Assembly: GCA_036873755.1 (NCBI GenBank)
Contig: JAVTVY010033844.1
Coordinates: 62,001-126,000, forward strand
Source of the DNA: Hanleya hanleyi
Lineage: Eukaryota; Mollusca; Polyplacophora; Lepidopleurida; Hanleyidae
Length of the DNA: 64,000 nt
Reading direction: 5' to 3'
Below, piece by piece: positions 11,801-21,879 of the stretch; within the stretch, counting starts at the first letter, position 1; each line of letters begins with the position of its first letter. The notes under the pieces were generated by a model. That model made no database searches. It was given only the letters and a program-made list of their open reading frames with translations, and was not told the DNA's origin. A program made the position numbers and the translations under genes.

Positions 11801-11995
11801 CGAAGAGCTTTCGGATATTAATGTTAGAAATCTATTGTCAGATAAAAAAATACCTGCATCAGGATGTTCTATTACCGCTTCTGGGGTGAATGGTCCGGCA
11901 GTCACATAACCACGCCTCTCTAACGTGACTACATAGCTACCATCCCCAATCACAGGACGCTTCCTCAGTATATCCAAAATATTACGTCGGCTCAT
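2733..11995 (-). CDS. Betaine-homocysteine S-methyltransferase-like gene, copy A (six exons seen; 3' end missing)
   Basis: BHMT transfers a methyl group from betaine (or S-methylmethionine in BHMT2) to homocysteine in the cytosol, giving methionine. Six exons join in frame to 303 codons: 11995-11854, 9628-9522, 7141-6950, 5364-5217, 4888-4700 and 2863-2733. The start is the ATG of MSRRN. Visible features are the N-terminal GDGSY loop, the TFYSS segment with the conserved Tyr, VDFLLAE with the conserved Glu, GINC (first zinc Cys) and [14 protein letters not shown] (the Cys-Cys zinc pair). Compared with vertebrate BHMT, the Trp of GPWTPE is Phe here and the Tyr after VDFLLAE is Phe. Vertebrate BHMT runs about 60-100 residues further, so the C-terminal exon(s) are missing or lie left of the window. 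It is a tandem paralogue of copy B, on the same strand. Confidence 0.93.
3170..3460 (+). repeat. Diverged copy of the 23-kb satellite unit
   Basis: The segment with GACATGACCACA, GACCCCAACATC, TCTAGAGA and GCTCTGACAAC follows the same order as the unit repeated at 23.0-24.7 kb, but is strongly diverged. It lies in the intron between BHMT-A exons 5 and 6. Confidence 0.5.
3466..3720 (-). repeat. SINE-like repeat with (GAGT)n tail
   Basis: Begins on the plus strand with (GAGT)n, then GATTTAACGTCGCTTTCAAC, and continues for about 250 bp. The tail-first order means the element lies on the minus strand with a simple-repeat 3' tail. A 37-bp truncated relative with a clear target duplication is at 61275-61311. 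I associate this sequence style with gastropod genomes. The open frame across it is a by-product. Confidence 0.6.
4340..4450 (-). repeat. Dispersed GTCCGTCATTCA repeat, copy 1
   Basis: Shares ACAAGCGTCTGGTCCGTCAT, then CGCGTCCAT and CCTATTCCAT in the same order as copies at 10.0, 10.2 (opposite strand), 39.1 and 61.5 kb. The part encoding GTCGTCCATTAGAGAATAT is partly deleted here. Confidence 0.6.
4700..4888 (-). CDS. BHMT-A exon 5
   Basis: Acceptor atatag|GAGCTG, donor TTTG|GTACGT, 189 nt. Encodes [19 protein letters not shown] with the first zinc-ligand Cys, then [14 protein letters not shown] and LDLPETPFG. Confidence 0.93.
5217..5364 (-). CDS. BHMT-A exon 4 with GC donor
   Basis: Acceptor tttttcag|TTTATAGG; encodes [39 protein letters not shown] and RMVKSG. 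The 3' boundary is TCAG|GCAAGT, a GC-AG intron with otherwise perfect donor context. Copy B has a GT donor at the same place. 148 nt in both copies. Confidence 0.9.
6000..6375. repeat. ACTGAACAGTACTG-type palindromic array
   Basis: Many short degenerate copies of actgaRcagtactg and its complement ggtactgt..cagt alternate, so most of the stretch can pair with itself. It resembles the 12278-12538 element in vocabulary, but I could not place clean ends. It lies in the intron between BHMT-A exons 3 and 4. Confidence 0.55.
6950..7141 (-). CDS. BHMT-A exon 3
   Basis: Acceptor atttcag|TCC, donor GAG|GTAAGA, 192 nt, phase 0. Encodes [38 protein letters not shown] and KVDFLLAE, whose Glu corresponds to the active-site Glu of BHMT. 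Confidence 0.93.
7257..7948 (+). mobile_element. Kolobok-like non-autonomous element with a THAP exon remnant
   Basis: Terminal inverted repeats AGGGAACGTAAACTCT and AGAGTTTACGTTTCCT differ at one base and are each flanked by TTAA (7253-7256 and 7949-7952). At 7619-7696 a short frame reads [11 protein letters not shown] followed by [13 protein letters not shown] and then a stop. The Cys-x4-Cys start is typical of the N-terminus of a THAP zinc finger. TTAA target duplication plus a THAP domain is the hallmark of Kolobok transposons. The rest of a transposase is absent, so this is probably an internally deleted derivative. It sits in the intron between BHMT-A exons 2 and 3. Confidence 0.7.
9522..9628 (-). 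CDS. BHMT-A exon 2
   Basis: Acceptor ttccag|TTACACAG, donor ACG|GTAAAC. Encodes [19 protein letters not shown] and the TFYSSDGKL segment with the conserved Tyr. It is 107 nt, one codon shorter than in copy B. Confidence 0.9.
9860..10400 (+). repeat. Dispersed GTCCGTCATTCA repeat, tandem pair (copies 2 and 3)
   Basis: Two adjacent units of about 190 bp, starting near 10028 and 10219, each with GTCTTTGGATTATGGAC, TAATGGACGACGGCTGAATA, GACGCTTGAAATTTGTACAT and GAGCGACGCATTCAAATCTG. The upstream part (9860-10027) matches, in inverse, the sequence at about 39130-39370. The element therefore has a roughly 350-bp consensus of which the last 190 bp is duplicated here. Confidence 0.7.
10430..11120 (+). 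pseudogene. Non-LTR retrotransposon reverse transcriptase, truncated remnant
   Basis: The frame 10445-10781 carries the reverse-transcriptase motif [19 protein letters not shown] and the catalytic box [11 protein letters not shown], placing it in the RVT_1 family of LINE-type elements. After the box the sequence jumps to a far C-terminal segment, suggesting an internal deletion. Another frame downstream (about 10785-10925) reads [14 protein letters not shown], a stop, then [18 protein letters not shown], the usual C-terminal tail of CR1/Jockey-like ORF2. It ends in a TTTGAC-rich tail near 11100-11120. It is 5'-truncated, internally deleted and inactive, and lies in BHMT-A intron 1. Confidence 0.85.
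11160..11665 (+). repeat. TGGTGT-rich simple-sequence tract
   Basis: A degenerate T/G-rich tract built from tggtg, tgtgatg and tggtt words. It creates spurious His/Thr-rich open frames on the minus strand. It lies in BHMT-A intron 1. Confidence 0.8.
11854..11995 (-). CDS. BHMT-A exon 1
   Basis: Starts with ATG ([19 protein letters not shown]), includes [18 protein letters not shown] and ends at GCAG|GTATTT in phase 1. It is 142 nt, exactly as in copy B. An upstream in-frame ATG exists five codons earlier, but the MSRR start is conserved between the copies. Confidence 0.93.
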
Positions 11996-12277
11996 GGTAG
12001 ATGGAGACAATTGTCAAACGTTCACGTTATTGAGTACGTGTCAAGCACTATTGTGAGGATTGCTATCCTTCCAAATGCAAACGTACGAGAGGTCAACTGG
12101 ATAATAATATGAAACTTGCACGTGTAAAGTTCGACAATGACCGAGTAGGTATACCCTCCATGTCCCATATTCTCAAACATTTAGAGCTATTATAACAAGA
12201 GCATATTTTTAACGCAGCAATATACATACAATTTCAGTATTTTCTGTCTAAATCGAAGGAGGTGGTATTTCATTTTA

Positions 12278-12538
12278 CACATCAAATATAGCATCAGTAC
12301 TGTTTCAGTACATTTCTACCAAAGTACTGAACAGTACTGAAATATAACAGTATTGAAATATAACAGCACTGAAACAGCACTGTTACATAACAGTAGCAAT
12401 TCAGTACTGAAACAGAACTGAAACAACTACTGAACAACTGTTATATATCAGTGCTGTTTCAGTGCAGTTATATTTCGGTACTGTTTCAGTACTTTGGTAG
12501 AAATGTACTGAAACAGTAGTGACGCTATTTTTGATGTG
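12278..12538. mobile_element. 261-bp MITE with long inverted repeats
   Basis: The ends CACATCAAA..ATAGC and GCTATTTTTGATGTG are inverted. Further in, CAGTACTGTTTCAGTACATT and TTCTACCAAAGTACTGA pair with their complements on the right side. The interior is made of AACAGTACTGAAAT words, so nearly the whole element folds. No coding capacity. It lies just upstream of BHMT-A exon 1. Confidence 0.75.
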
Positions 12539-12539
12539 A

Positions 12540-15500
12540 AGGAAATGGGGCATGGAGAATCAATTGTCTCCAAATAGATAAAGGGGATAACACTTGCCTT
12601 CTTACAGTGTCACCGCGCAAACTCTATAAAGAGGGCAGAACACTCTACCTTAATATATATAATGAAGGGATGGAGTTAACATGAAAGTATAGAGTAGAGG
12701 AAAACTTTCCGGCAGTAAGCCTGACAGCCTGACAGATTCTTCTCTCTACTTTAGTATATGCTGTAAAAAGATTGCGCAGAGAAAAAACTTACCATACGAA
12801 AGTACGACTCCGACAGCTCGAACTAATTAGAGTTGATATATAACTTGAAGAGTTGGAGGAGAGAAAACATACCCCACGACAGTCCGACAGATCGAGCTAA
12901 TATGTCTGCCTTGATATGTATAATGTGAAGAGGTTGTTGAGAGAAAATTTACCTCGATAGTACGACAGTCTGAAAGATCGAACTCAATAACGAGGAGAGG
13001 AACATCTATACTGTGAAGAGGTTGCGGAGAAAAAAGTCGAGAGCTGAATTTTCATTGAAATTGCAGTTTGACATTACAAAATTGAATGCAGATAAAAATT
13101 CCGTTCGATGACATATGCTGATAATTTGAACAAAGAATAACCACCGTATTATTTTTTTTTTTTTGACGAACTGAATAAAACCCTATGTGTTTTCGTTCAA
13201 ATTTGAAGAAACTCAACCCCATTATCTGCTAGAGAATTGATGACGTTAAAGGGTGATAACTATTCCAAAATAACGTCATGACGCATGTTTGCCCCTCGAG
13301 TCACCTTAAGCTCTTCAAAGTCCTATTCTTGGCACTATACATATCAGCGGGAGTTAGATTTGGGAACCCGTGGTATGGAGGATAAACCTATAGATAAGAT
13401 TGAAAGTCATCTTGAAATAAGGTCACTAAGATATAAACATGGTTAACTTCATATTTAGAGCAAGTTAACAGAATGTTATATATCTCGACAGAGTGGCTAC
13501 ACTTTCCGCAGACAAAGTATAAAGCTTGTGTTATCTGTAGATTATCTGTGTTTTATCACACGATCATATTATTCCCAGAGTATCGCGCAAATTCAGTTTT
13601 CTGTGCCAATGGCCACGTAAATTAGCCACGTAAGAAGATGAACCATTCGCAACCGCTTGGCCGATTCCGTCGAAATCAACTGATCTCGCGTTTAGGGAGT
13701 TACCACTCTGAGCCGTAAACCATGATCCGCCGGACGTGTGGCACAGCACACAATGAAGGATCTCTGTTCGCTCACATAGTCCTCGATGTATTTCTCTGTT
13801 ATCAGGAGATAAATTTATATCTAAATGAATTGGATATTCCTTTGATTCTGCCCACCAGATATTTGTCTGATTTGAGGTGTATCTGTTAATGCAAATAACC
13901 TCTCTATGTTATACCATGTTAAACAGCCTACCAGTTTGCCCAGTTTGCCCATATTGTCATGTGGAACAAGGGACCGGGCATTAAAAATGTTATATTATCA
14001 ACTTTTGTTAGATCCTATACGACATGCGAACTCACCGGGGGGGGGGCAGCATTTTATTTTGAATATAACCGGGCCACATTCTTTTAGTGATTTACCATTG
14101 CATTCACTAAATAATTTCCTGTCTGGAGCACAGATTTTGGTTCAAATTCAGTCACCTCTCCTCCCTTTGCCATATTTGTTGAAACTTTCCCCCATTCGCG
14201 TGTCAACTGGCAACGTACGAAGATCAATAGACGAATGTATGTTGTCTCTTATTCGGGAGTGATTCTGCTTTCTGAAACAGACTGTGTGAAACATACATCG
14301 ATATAGGTCTATTTGCGTCGCATTTATAATGAATTTCACGATGGAAACAACAGTTAAACTTGTAATTTGATTGTTGTTTTTTTATTCAATTCATATTATT
14401 CTATGAACTACATTTCGACCATTCCTCGCCCGCCTTGTAAAGTAGAATCTCTCAAATGAACACGTGTGCATGTCATCACGGTTAGCAGGATGTAATTGGC
14501 AAAAACGTTACAGAATTTTACTTGGTCACGATGCTGAGCATGATGCTGAGAAATTAACCAGCGAAATTAACTTGAGTTTATCCAGAAATGTGGCCTGGCT
14601 ATACACAAGCAAGCTCCGTACCGATGCCAAATTCTACCATGTGTCAGTAGCACGGAAAGTGTCATTTCCTCTACTTCCATCGGTAGGATAGCTGCCTAGA
14701 ATAATTAATCAAAAGCATATTTGCCGAAGTAACCGAACCGACTAAGTAACTGAAACTGAAATCGCGGGAATAACTGAGAGGGTATAAGTGTATTAATTGA
14801 CGCCGAATATTTTAGTGAAGCTTGTGGGCGACTGCTGCAATTTTCATTCAATGCTGCATGTGAGTATAAGGGTACTATGAGACACGAGAGCTCAGACTCA
14901 TAACATTTCAAAAATGGGTTTGACAGAACTAACCTGATGCCGAGTTACTCTTCTTTGATGAGCTACTGAACTGTGACTTGCTGGTGTGAATTGATCAGTC
15001 ATATATTAAACGGGGTGGGTTAATTTGGCGTTTCAGATGAGACAGAAGGGAAAGACTATGCCCTCATATTTGGTGACAGGTGCGAGATATTACGAATTGC
15101 CCATTGGCCTCTTCATGTAATGGAGGAATTCCCCGACGATATGACGTATTTCAAACAGGATCTGGGCAAGTAGGAAAGCACACAGTGATCAGTAGGGGCG
15201 GTATATGGCGTATACATAACTCTCCCAGTAGGATTTTCTAGGTCCTATGCAAAATGTGACGATTCAATCATCGTCACAAAACATTTTTGCAGAAACAAAC
15301 GTGAAAGGCTATGCCACCAAACGCCAAGTTTCTAACCTTTAGTAATGAATATGACACACTGGTAGCAAATTACGATCATAGCCGGATCTTTGTAACTTGA
15401 GTCTGTGAGAGTTACGCCCCTTTCACTCTGTATTGCCGCAAGGGGTCCTTTTAGCAGCAAAAGAGCTAAACCACTCGCCATCTTTTAATTACGCAATTGT

Positions 15501-15985
15501 TTTTGTTGCATAATTTGGAGAAATACCACCGTGTCTAATTCCTCGGGACACCGTGTACTACAAGATCTTAATGATGTTTATATGAACAGTCAAAACCTTG
15601 AAGCCTATTCGCAATAAAGAATACAGATCAGTGATACGTTAGGAACATCATGATGTCCTGCCGGTATGTGTTTAATGTCTGCTCCGATAGCTAACCTTAT
15701 CTTATCAATTATGCCTTTAGAAAATTCTTCATGAACGCCGTTTGGCTACTGAATGCCACATGTGGCGCTTGCAGGTGAACCCTTGTTGTATATGGCAACG
15801 CCAAATCGAACATGTTTAACGTTTATCCAACTAAAACATATCCCGTCTCAGCAAACGCATCGCCATTCAGGTCAGCGAAGCAGATAAATGCCACAGTCGA
15901 CTTGATCAAAATAGACAAATACGAGCCGATCTAGCCATCGAAGATTGGCAAACTACGTTTTATTATTCACATAGGTGAAGCAATG
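12540..15985. other. Intergenic DNA upstream of BHMT-A
   Basis: No gene recognised. It contains a purine-rich degenerate repeat (about 12600-13040, words such as agaggttg.ggagagaaaa and cgacagtc.gacagatcga) and a poly-T run near 13150. A short partial copy of the 9.86-kb repeat (gatcagtgatacg, aacatcatgatgtcctgc) is at about 15590-15665. Confidence 0.5.
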
Positions 15986-15989
15986 TGTA

Positions 15990-16380
15990 GTGAAATACCG
16001 AAGAGCCCGCAGGGGCGTTCTTTCCAAATCCTCAAATGCTTTGGGCTGAATCCGTCCGTCCGTCCATGATCTGATTGCCGAAGCGCAATACCAACCAACA
16101 TCTTGTCGTAAGAAATGCATATGCCGAGTTTCGGAGGAATCAGACTACGCCTCCCAAAGTTATTGCTTGCGAGAACTCGCACGAATATCCACAGAAGGAT
16201 GAAACGAACCCTAATGGCGCCACCTTCAGGCAGATCTTGCTGAAACCAAATACGATTCCACGTCTTTTCACAAGGAATGCCAATGCCAACTTTCGAAGGA
16301 ATTTGACAAAGCGTTTGGACGTTATCGCTTGCGAAGAATTTGAACGGACACAATCGGACACAAAGAAGTGAGACCCATTT
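15990..16380 (-). repeat. Inverted copies of the 27-kb GCATTCCTTGCG repeat
   Basis: On the minus strand this reads the same ordered blocks as the units at 26.9-28.0 kb: GCGATAAC, TTCGGAA, GCATTCCTTG, CTTCAGG and GGCGCCA. About two diverged units can be made out. The open frames here are by-products of the repeat. Confidence 0.6.
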
Positions 16381-16959
16381 TAAAGTCTCCCTGTCGCTCT
16401 GTGGCTGGGGGACAATCAAAAAAATGCCTTAATTTCTCTTTGGCATTCTCTGATCTCCATCTATCAAGTCTGTCAGGAACATCTGAATTAGCGGCCGCTG
16501 TGGCTTTCCCCAGCCCTAAGACTATGAAGCTTCGAAGGTTTAGACTCCAAATCCAACGTTTCCAACTTTTCTAAAGCAATTCTCTAACTATAGTATGTGA
16601 ACCCATATCACGTAATGTATACGATGACGATTTCAAAAGCGTTAACTATTTGGAAATCAATTGATTTGATTTGTACGTAATAGAAGCCATCCGTAAATAG
16701 CAGGTTTCGTTCTCTCAATGAACAAAGTAAGGTACCTGCCGTAAAACGTAATAGATCTCCTTAAAATTGGCGAGATCTGAAAATCTCAGGATACCAGCGA
16801 AAGCCATACAGTAAACAAATAGTAACCTTCCTGATGTCATCTAATTTCTGATCCGAAATTTGAACCGAGTAAAATTGTAGGTGTACTTTCTTAGTAATGC
16901 TATTACCGTGTAGATTAGTGTCAATCCCATCCTATGGAAGAAAAAATGTGTGCAGACAA

Positions 16960-17365
16960 GTGTAAAACCGGTTTTCGTGTGTTAGGGAGAAATGTACTTG
17001 TACTTCATTGTCAAAGCAGGGTTACGTAGGAACGTTCCTATAGACAAGGGTCAAAGCAGGGTTAGGGAGAAACGTTCCTATACAGAAGGGTCAAATTCGC
17101 GTTAGGGAGGAATGTACATGTAGACAGATGTCAATGCCGGGTTAGGGAATAATATACTAGTAGAGTACTCTCAATCGGGATTAAGGAGGAATGTACATAT
17201 AGACGAGTGCCAAAGCGGGGTTAGGGATAAATGTACCTGTAGATGACTGTTAAAGCCGGGTTAGGGAAGAATGTACATAGAGACGAGTGTCAAAACTGGG
17301 TTAGGAAGAAATGTACATTTGGTCGAGTGTCAAAGGCGGGTTAGGAAGGAATGTACTACTGATTC
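16960..17365 (+). repeat. Minisatellite, about 40-bp unit, with an embedded TTAGGG
   Basis: About nine degenerate units of roughly 40 bp, each reading GGGTTAGGGAGGAATGTACA followed by about 20 bp ending in AGTGTCAAAG. TTAGGG occurs once per unit in most copies. Confidence 0.8.
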
Positions 17366-17599
17366 TACCATACTATTTATTGCTTAAATAAATATTCATG
17401 TATAAATCGTTTTAGCTGAAAAGCATACATGTGTATGTATATATGTTCTTCATGAAGGAGTATTTATATGCATGGACAAGCAATTCTGTAAAATGTCTTG
17501 GACAGAATCTTTATGGAGAAAGTATATCTTGCTTGTAACAATTCAGCAAAAATAAGTATTCAGTCTATATCTTTTATTCAGTGTAGATGTGTAGTATTT

Positions 17600-18735
17600 C
17601 CTGATTTGTGCTTTACAGAAAGAAACGTTTTCCTTTCTCCACTTTAATCCATCACTTCAGGGAAAATGATTTCTTTCCCTTCTATCATTGTGGAACACAG
17701 TTTTAGAAAGAGTATTGTGCTTCCCAAACCTAAACTATTTTGTCGCTGTAAAAAAAATAAACTGTAAATTTCCATTCTATCGTTCTGTCATCGAAGAAAA
17801 AGATACCTTCCATTCTCACATTCTCTCGCTGTACAAAAACAAATTTTCCATTCTGTCCTTCTGTTGCTGTATAAATATCAATGGTTTCCGGTTTTCCGTT
17901 GTGGTGTTGCCTTGTACAAGAATATACTGTCTTTAATCTGTTATCTGTTCCGAAAAAGAGTGTTTCCATTCTGTCGTGCTGTCGCTATAGGAAAAGACCC
18001 TTAATTTTCATCCTGTCGTTCTGTCATTGTAGAAAAAAAGAGACTGTTCATTTCCATTGTGTCGTTTGATCTCTGAAGAAAAATACACTGCTTCCCTTCT
18101 GTCGTTCTGTCACTGTATAAATATTGGCGATTTCCATTTGCCGTTGTGGTGTTGCCTTATACACGAATATACTGTCATTATTCTGTCACTTCAAAATATA
18201 TAGACTTACCACTCTGCTATTTTGTCGCTGTAGATAAACAGGATAGACTTTCCGATATGTCTGTCGCTGAGGAAAAATAGAGTGCATCTATTCTGTCGTT
18301 GTATAGTTGCCATGCAAAAAAAATACTTTATCCTCTGTCCGTCACTTCAGAAAAACAGTGTGTCGATTCTGTCGTGGCGGTATTGCCTTGTAGATAAATA
18401 TATGTCTCATTGGGAAAGATTCTTCCCATTCTGTCACATGAGAAAAACAGAAATCTTTCACTCTGTCTTTCTGTCACTGTTCAAAAATGGAATGTTTCCA
18501 TTCTGTCATTGTGGTTTTGCCATGTACATTTGATCTGTAACTTCTGGAAACGTATGGTTTAATTCCGTTGTCTGTCGCTGTAGAAAAAGAGGCCTTCTCA
18601 GTTCTGTCACCGTAAAGAGACTTTCCACTCGGTCTTTTTGTCGCTGAAGAATAATAGACTGCTTCCATTCTGGTGGTTCTGTCGCTCTAGAAAAAATCAC
18701 TTTATCCATTCTGTCCTTTTTGGTGTTCCCTTCAA
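17600..18735 (+). repeat. Degenerate CATTCTGTCGTTCTGTCGCTGT array
   Basis: Repeated words TTCCATTCTGTC, TTCTGTCGCTGTAGAAAAA and GAATATACTGTC recur irregularly for over 1.1 kb. Several small open frames on both strands arise from it and are not genes. Confidence 0.7.
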
Positions 18736-18738
18736 TAG

Positions 18739-18925
18739 AGATAAATAAACAAATTGCTTATGGATAACAACTTCTAGTTTATTCAGGACGACGTTTCGAT
18801 ACAGGTACTAGTATCGTTCTCAAGTCAATTCTTGATTGACTTGAGAACGATACTAGTACCTGTATCGAAACGTCGTCCTGAATAAACTAGAAGTTGTTAT
18901 CCATAAGCAATTTGTTTATTTATCT
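18739..18925. repeat. Near-perfect 187-bp palindrome
   Basis: Two arms of about 91 bp are perfect or near-perfect reverse complements around a 5-base centre (arms close with CAAGTCAAT / ATTGACTTG). The arm contains GTATCGAAACGTCGTCC followed by TGAATAAACTAGAAGTTG. It abuts the degenerate CTGTCG array. Confidence 0.9.
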
Positions 18926-19249
18926 ACTTCCCAACTTCTAAATGCCACTGAAAGAAAACTTCAATAGAGAGTCTCCTGCTTTTCCTATACAAAAGACTGC
19001 ACAGTGCATGATTTGATTAGCAGTGGGTGTTATTCTTAATATGCATATATCTACTTTTTTAGGAATAAACTTATTTCATAATGAAAACAGCTGATGCCTG
19101 TCTATATAATTATTTAAGAGAACGGAAGTTTGATAGTTCAAGCCAGTGTCTCTGAAGGGTTTTCTATGGTCAAATAAGTGCTGTACTATATACACAACGA
19201 ATGCGTTATCGTGGATAGATTCTATAGTAAACGGCATTGTATTCTGTTC

Positions 19250-19625
19250 AGCCTCTGGCATATCGATTAGTATCATATTCTTTGTCTCTGGAATTTAGCG
19301 GAATGCCCATTACAAACTTCATACCAGGTACCCAGAAGCGTAGCCTCCAATTTGGGTTATCTTTTGTCGACAAAATTCATGATTCTCTGTTGACCTGGTA
19401 AGAATTTATCTTTAATAAACACTCTAGATTCCTTGTATTCTGCCCAACCTCTGGCATAAGACCGTCGAATAGCATAATATTCTTTGTCTCCGAGATTTAG
19501 CGGTATACCCATAACAAACATTTTTACCAGGTACCCAGAACCACATTCTCGAATTTGAGTGAACTTTTGTCGTAACAGTTCATGATTCTCTGTTGAACGT
19601 TTAACAATTTATCTTTCCCTTCTGT
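19250..19625 (-). repeat. Tandem duplication, about 210-bp spacing
   Basis: Two segments (about 19250-19405 and 19460-19625) share CCTCTGGCATA, ATATTCTTTGTCTC, TTTAGCGGTATACCCAT, ACCAGGTACCCAGAA and TTCATGATTCTCTGTTGA in order. On the minus strand the 19.46-19.62 copy has an open frame with FVMGIPLNLGDKEYYAIRR and SYARGWAEYKESR, but the other copy needs a frameshift to match. It could be a decayed duplicated exon; no family was recognised. Confidence 0.5.
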
Positions 19626-19629
19626 TATT

Positions 19630-21750
19630 CCGCTGCCGATGGGTCTCGCGACTTTTCTCTGTTAACGAATGGAGTAAGGGTTTCTCAGCGTCTGAAAGAT
19701 GTGGTGTTTTCACCAATACGGCTCCATCGTTTATTTGTATGAAAGTATTTTCTTATGTGATGTCAGTTCTTGCTCCTCACTATGCATGTGTTCACTATGT
19801 AATGACAAATTAAACGGACTGGTCAGACTTTTCTCAACATATGTAATATCGGTAAATCATGGTAAGTGACTATAATCTTTCATTCTCTCCTGAATGAAGA
19901 CTAATGTTATTACGTCACCATATACGAAATCGAAGGAGCTGTTAGAAACTCTTCGAAACTCTCCGGAGCCCGGATATCTTCGTGGGAGCCCAGGACTCTT
20001 AGGAGGAGCTGCGTGGGATGGCGATAACTGTTCTAGAGAGTTATAGTCTCGACATAACCGGCAGGTATTCCCTATAAACGCCCCACTTCCTCCGACTAAA
20101 GGCATACTGTTAATCATACCATCATATCTCTAATTGTTCGAAAGTGATTCTCGCATATGTAAGTCTGATGTGAAACCTATAGAGTATATTCTTAGGGACG
20201 TCAGAGATTGCTCTAACATTTACGTATATTACGTATATTGCATCAGCTCAAACTTTCAGTTGAGGGTCCCTGTCAATGTAACATATTGCAGCCGTGTTTG
20301 TTTCTACCCATCAATGGTTTTGTACAGACCGAAGCAACCCAGACAGAAACCACTCCATGTCTGGGTTTCAAAGCAATGCTGAAAGAAAACGGGTACTACG
20401 GATATGAACATTGTTTTTAAAACAGATGCCTGATGGTATTTGCCTCTGCTGTCTTAGACTAAACAAAACCACAGATGGGAAGAAATAAACATGTCAAATA
20501 GACAAGAGCCCTCAGCTCTAAGTCAATGCTGATACAATAAGAGTAGTATCCATTGGGGAAATCTTTAGAGCTCTGGGCTATACATTTCGGCGATTTTCAG
20601 TTTGAAGACGTCAATTTCGAATTTGCCGCTATTGTATTATACTATTCTAATGAATGGAAATTTTGCAACTTCTTTTCTGCACGACGGCTGAATACTGGAT
20701 GTCGATTCTGAGGCCTACACCAATTCATATTGATGTTCTCAGTAAAAACGTATTCACTCAATTAATAAAAAGTAACATGATGGGAAAATGTTGAAAACAG
20801 TAGTGCTAAACTGTAGTGTCATTTTATGACCATTATTTTCGGTGATGGATTTTCAAATTCTTCATGGGATGACTGACTGACTGCTGAATCTGACGTTTGC
20901 GGAAAGAATTACCCACAAAGACAAGAAGACATTGCAGCATACAATGGACCTAAATCCTGATAACGTTTTATCCCTCTTCAGTCACGTGGTGATTTGTGGC
21001 TCTCTTCATCTGCTCGACAGATGATCAGTTATCCTGAAATCTATCATCGCTTATGTAACACGATATTAATTCGATTGTCAACCCACCGTACGTGTGCTGC
21101 AAGGCGTGATGTCTTACCTGTAACCAGACTCGCCAAATTAAAGCTTGCATGCTCTTCCGGATGTGCCAGTCCAGGGGCTTCGCGTTGGCAATTTAATTGA
21201 TGTCGTGTTACATGGGGGAGGTGCACGGTAATTGAATAGCATCATGATCCCCACCTGCCATTTAATTTTCATGGAAGTACGTTGCATCATGGGATAGAAG
21301 TGGGATAAAACGTCATCAGATTTCAGGCCTATTCTCATATATTTATTGAGTAAGCGATCAGATCTTGTAATGAGGGTTCAATATCGGTATATTTCTATAT
21401 AGTTATGCTATGCTCGTGGTATCGGTTGTATCCGATCAGGTTTTGGACTCCGCCATCTTCTTGGAATCTTCATAATCTCTCTGTCGTCTATCTGCCATCT
21501 CTCTTGCCATGTTCTTCCAGTATTGGTTACTTGCACTGTAGAAAGGTAAAGGTATGTGTGTTATTATTAGTCACCGTGACTAAAATGACAACATTATATA
21601 GCTTTCAACTCTTCAGACCTCTCTTTTTATATTACAGAAAGAGTTTTATGTGAAAATAAAAATTGTTAATGCAACAAAAGAAATTATATGACGATATTGA
21701 AAAAAACGAAGCCTTCTTGAAAGGTTCAGAATGTCTTTTATTAAGGATAG
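19630..21750. other. Intergenic DNA, no gene seen
   Basis: Short open frames only, none with a family signature. A fragment near 20690 (gcacgacggctgaatactgg) recalls the dispersed GTCCGTCATTCA repeat. The rest is AT-rich and unremarkable. Confidence 0.45.
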
Positions 21751-21757
21751 ATTATGA

Positions 21758-21862
21758 GTTATCTAGGTTTGAGGAAGTGTTGATCGGGTTTTGTGACCTG
21801 CCTGAGAAATTTCACAGGCAGGTCCCAAAAATCCGATCAACCCTGACTCAAACCTAGATAAC
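21758..21862. repeat. 105-bp imperfect hairpin
   Basis: The arms GTTATCTAGGTTTGAG and CTCAAACCTAGATAAC are exact complements. Inner segments TTGATCGG / CCGATCAA and GACCTGCCTG / CAGGCAGGTC also pair, leaving small bulges and a loop around gagaaatttca. It could be a tiny MITE or the fold of a structured RNA. Confidence 0.75.
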
Positions 21863-21879
21863 GATTTTGTCACCAAATA

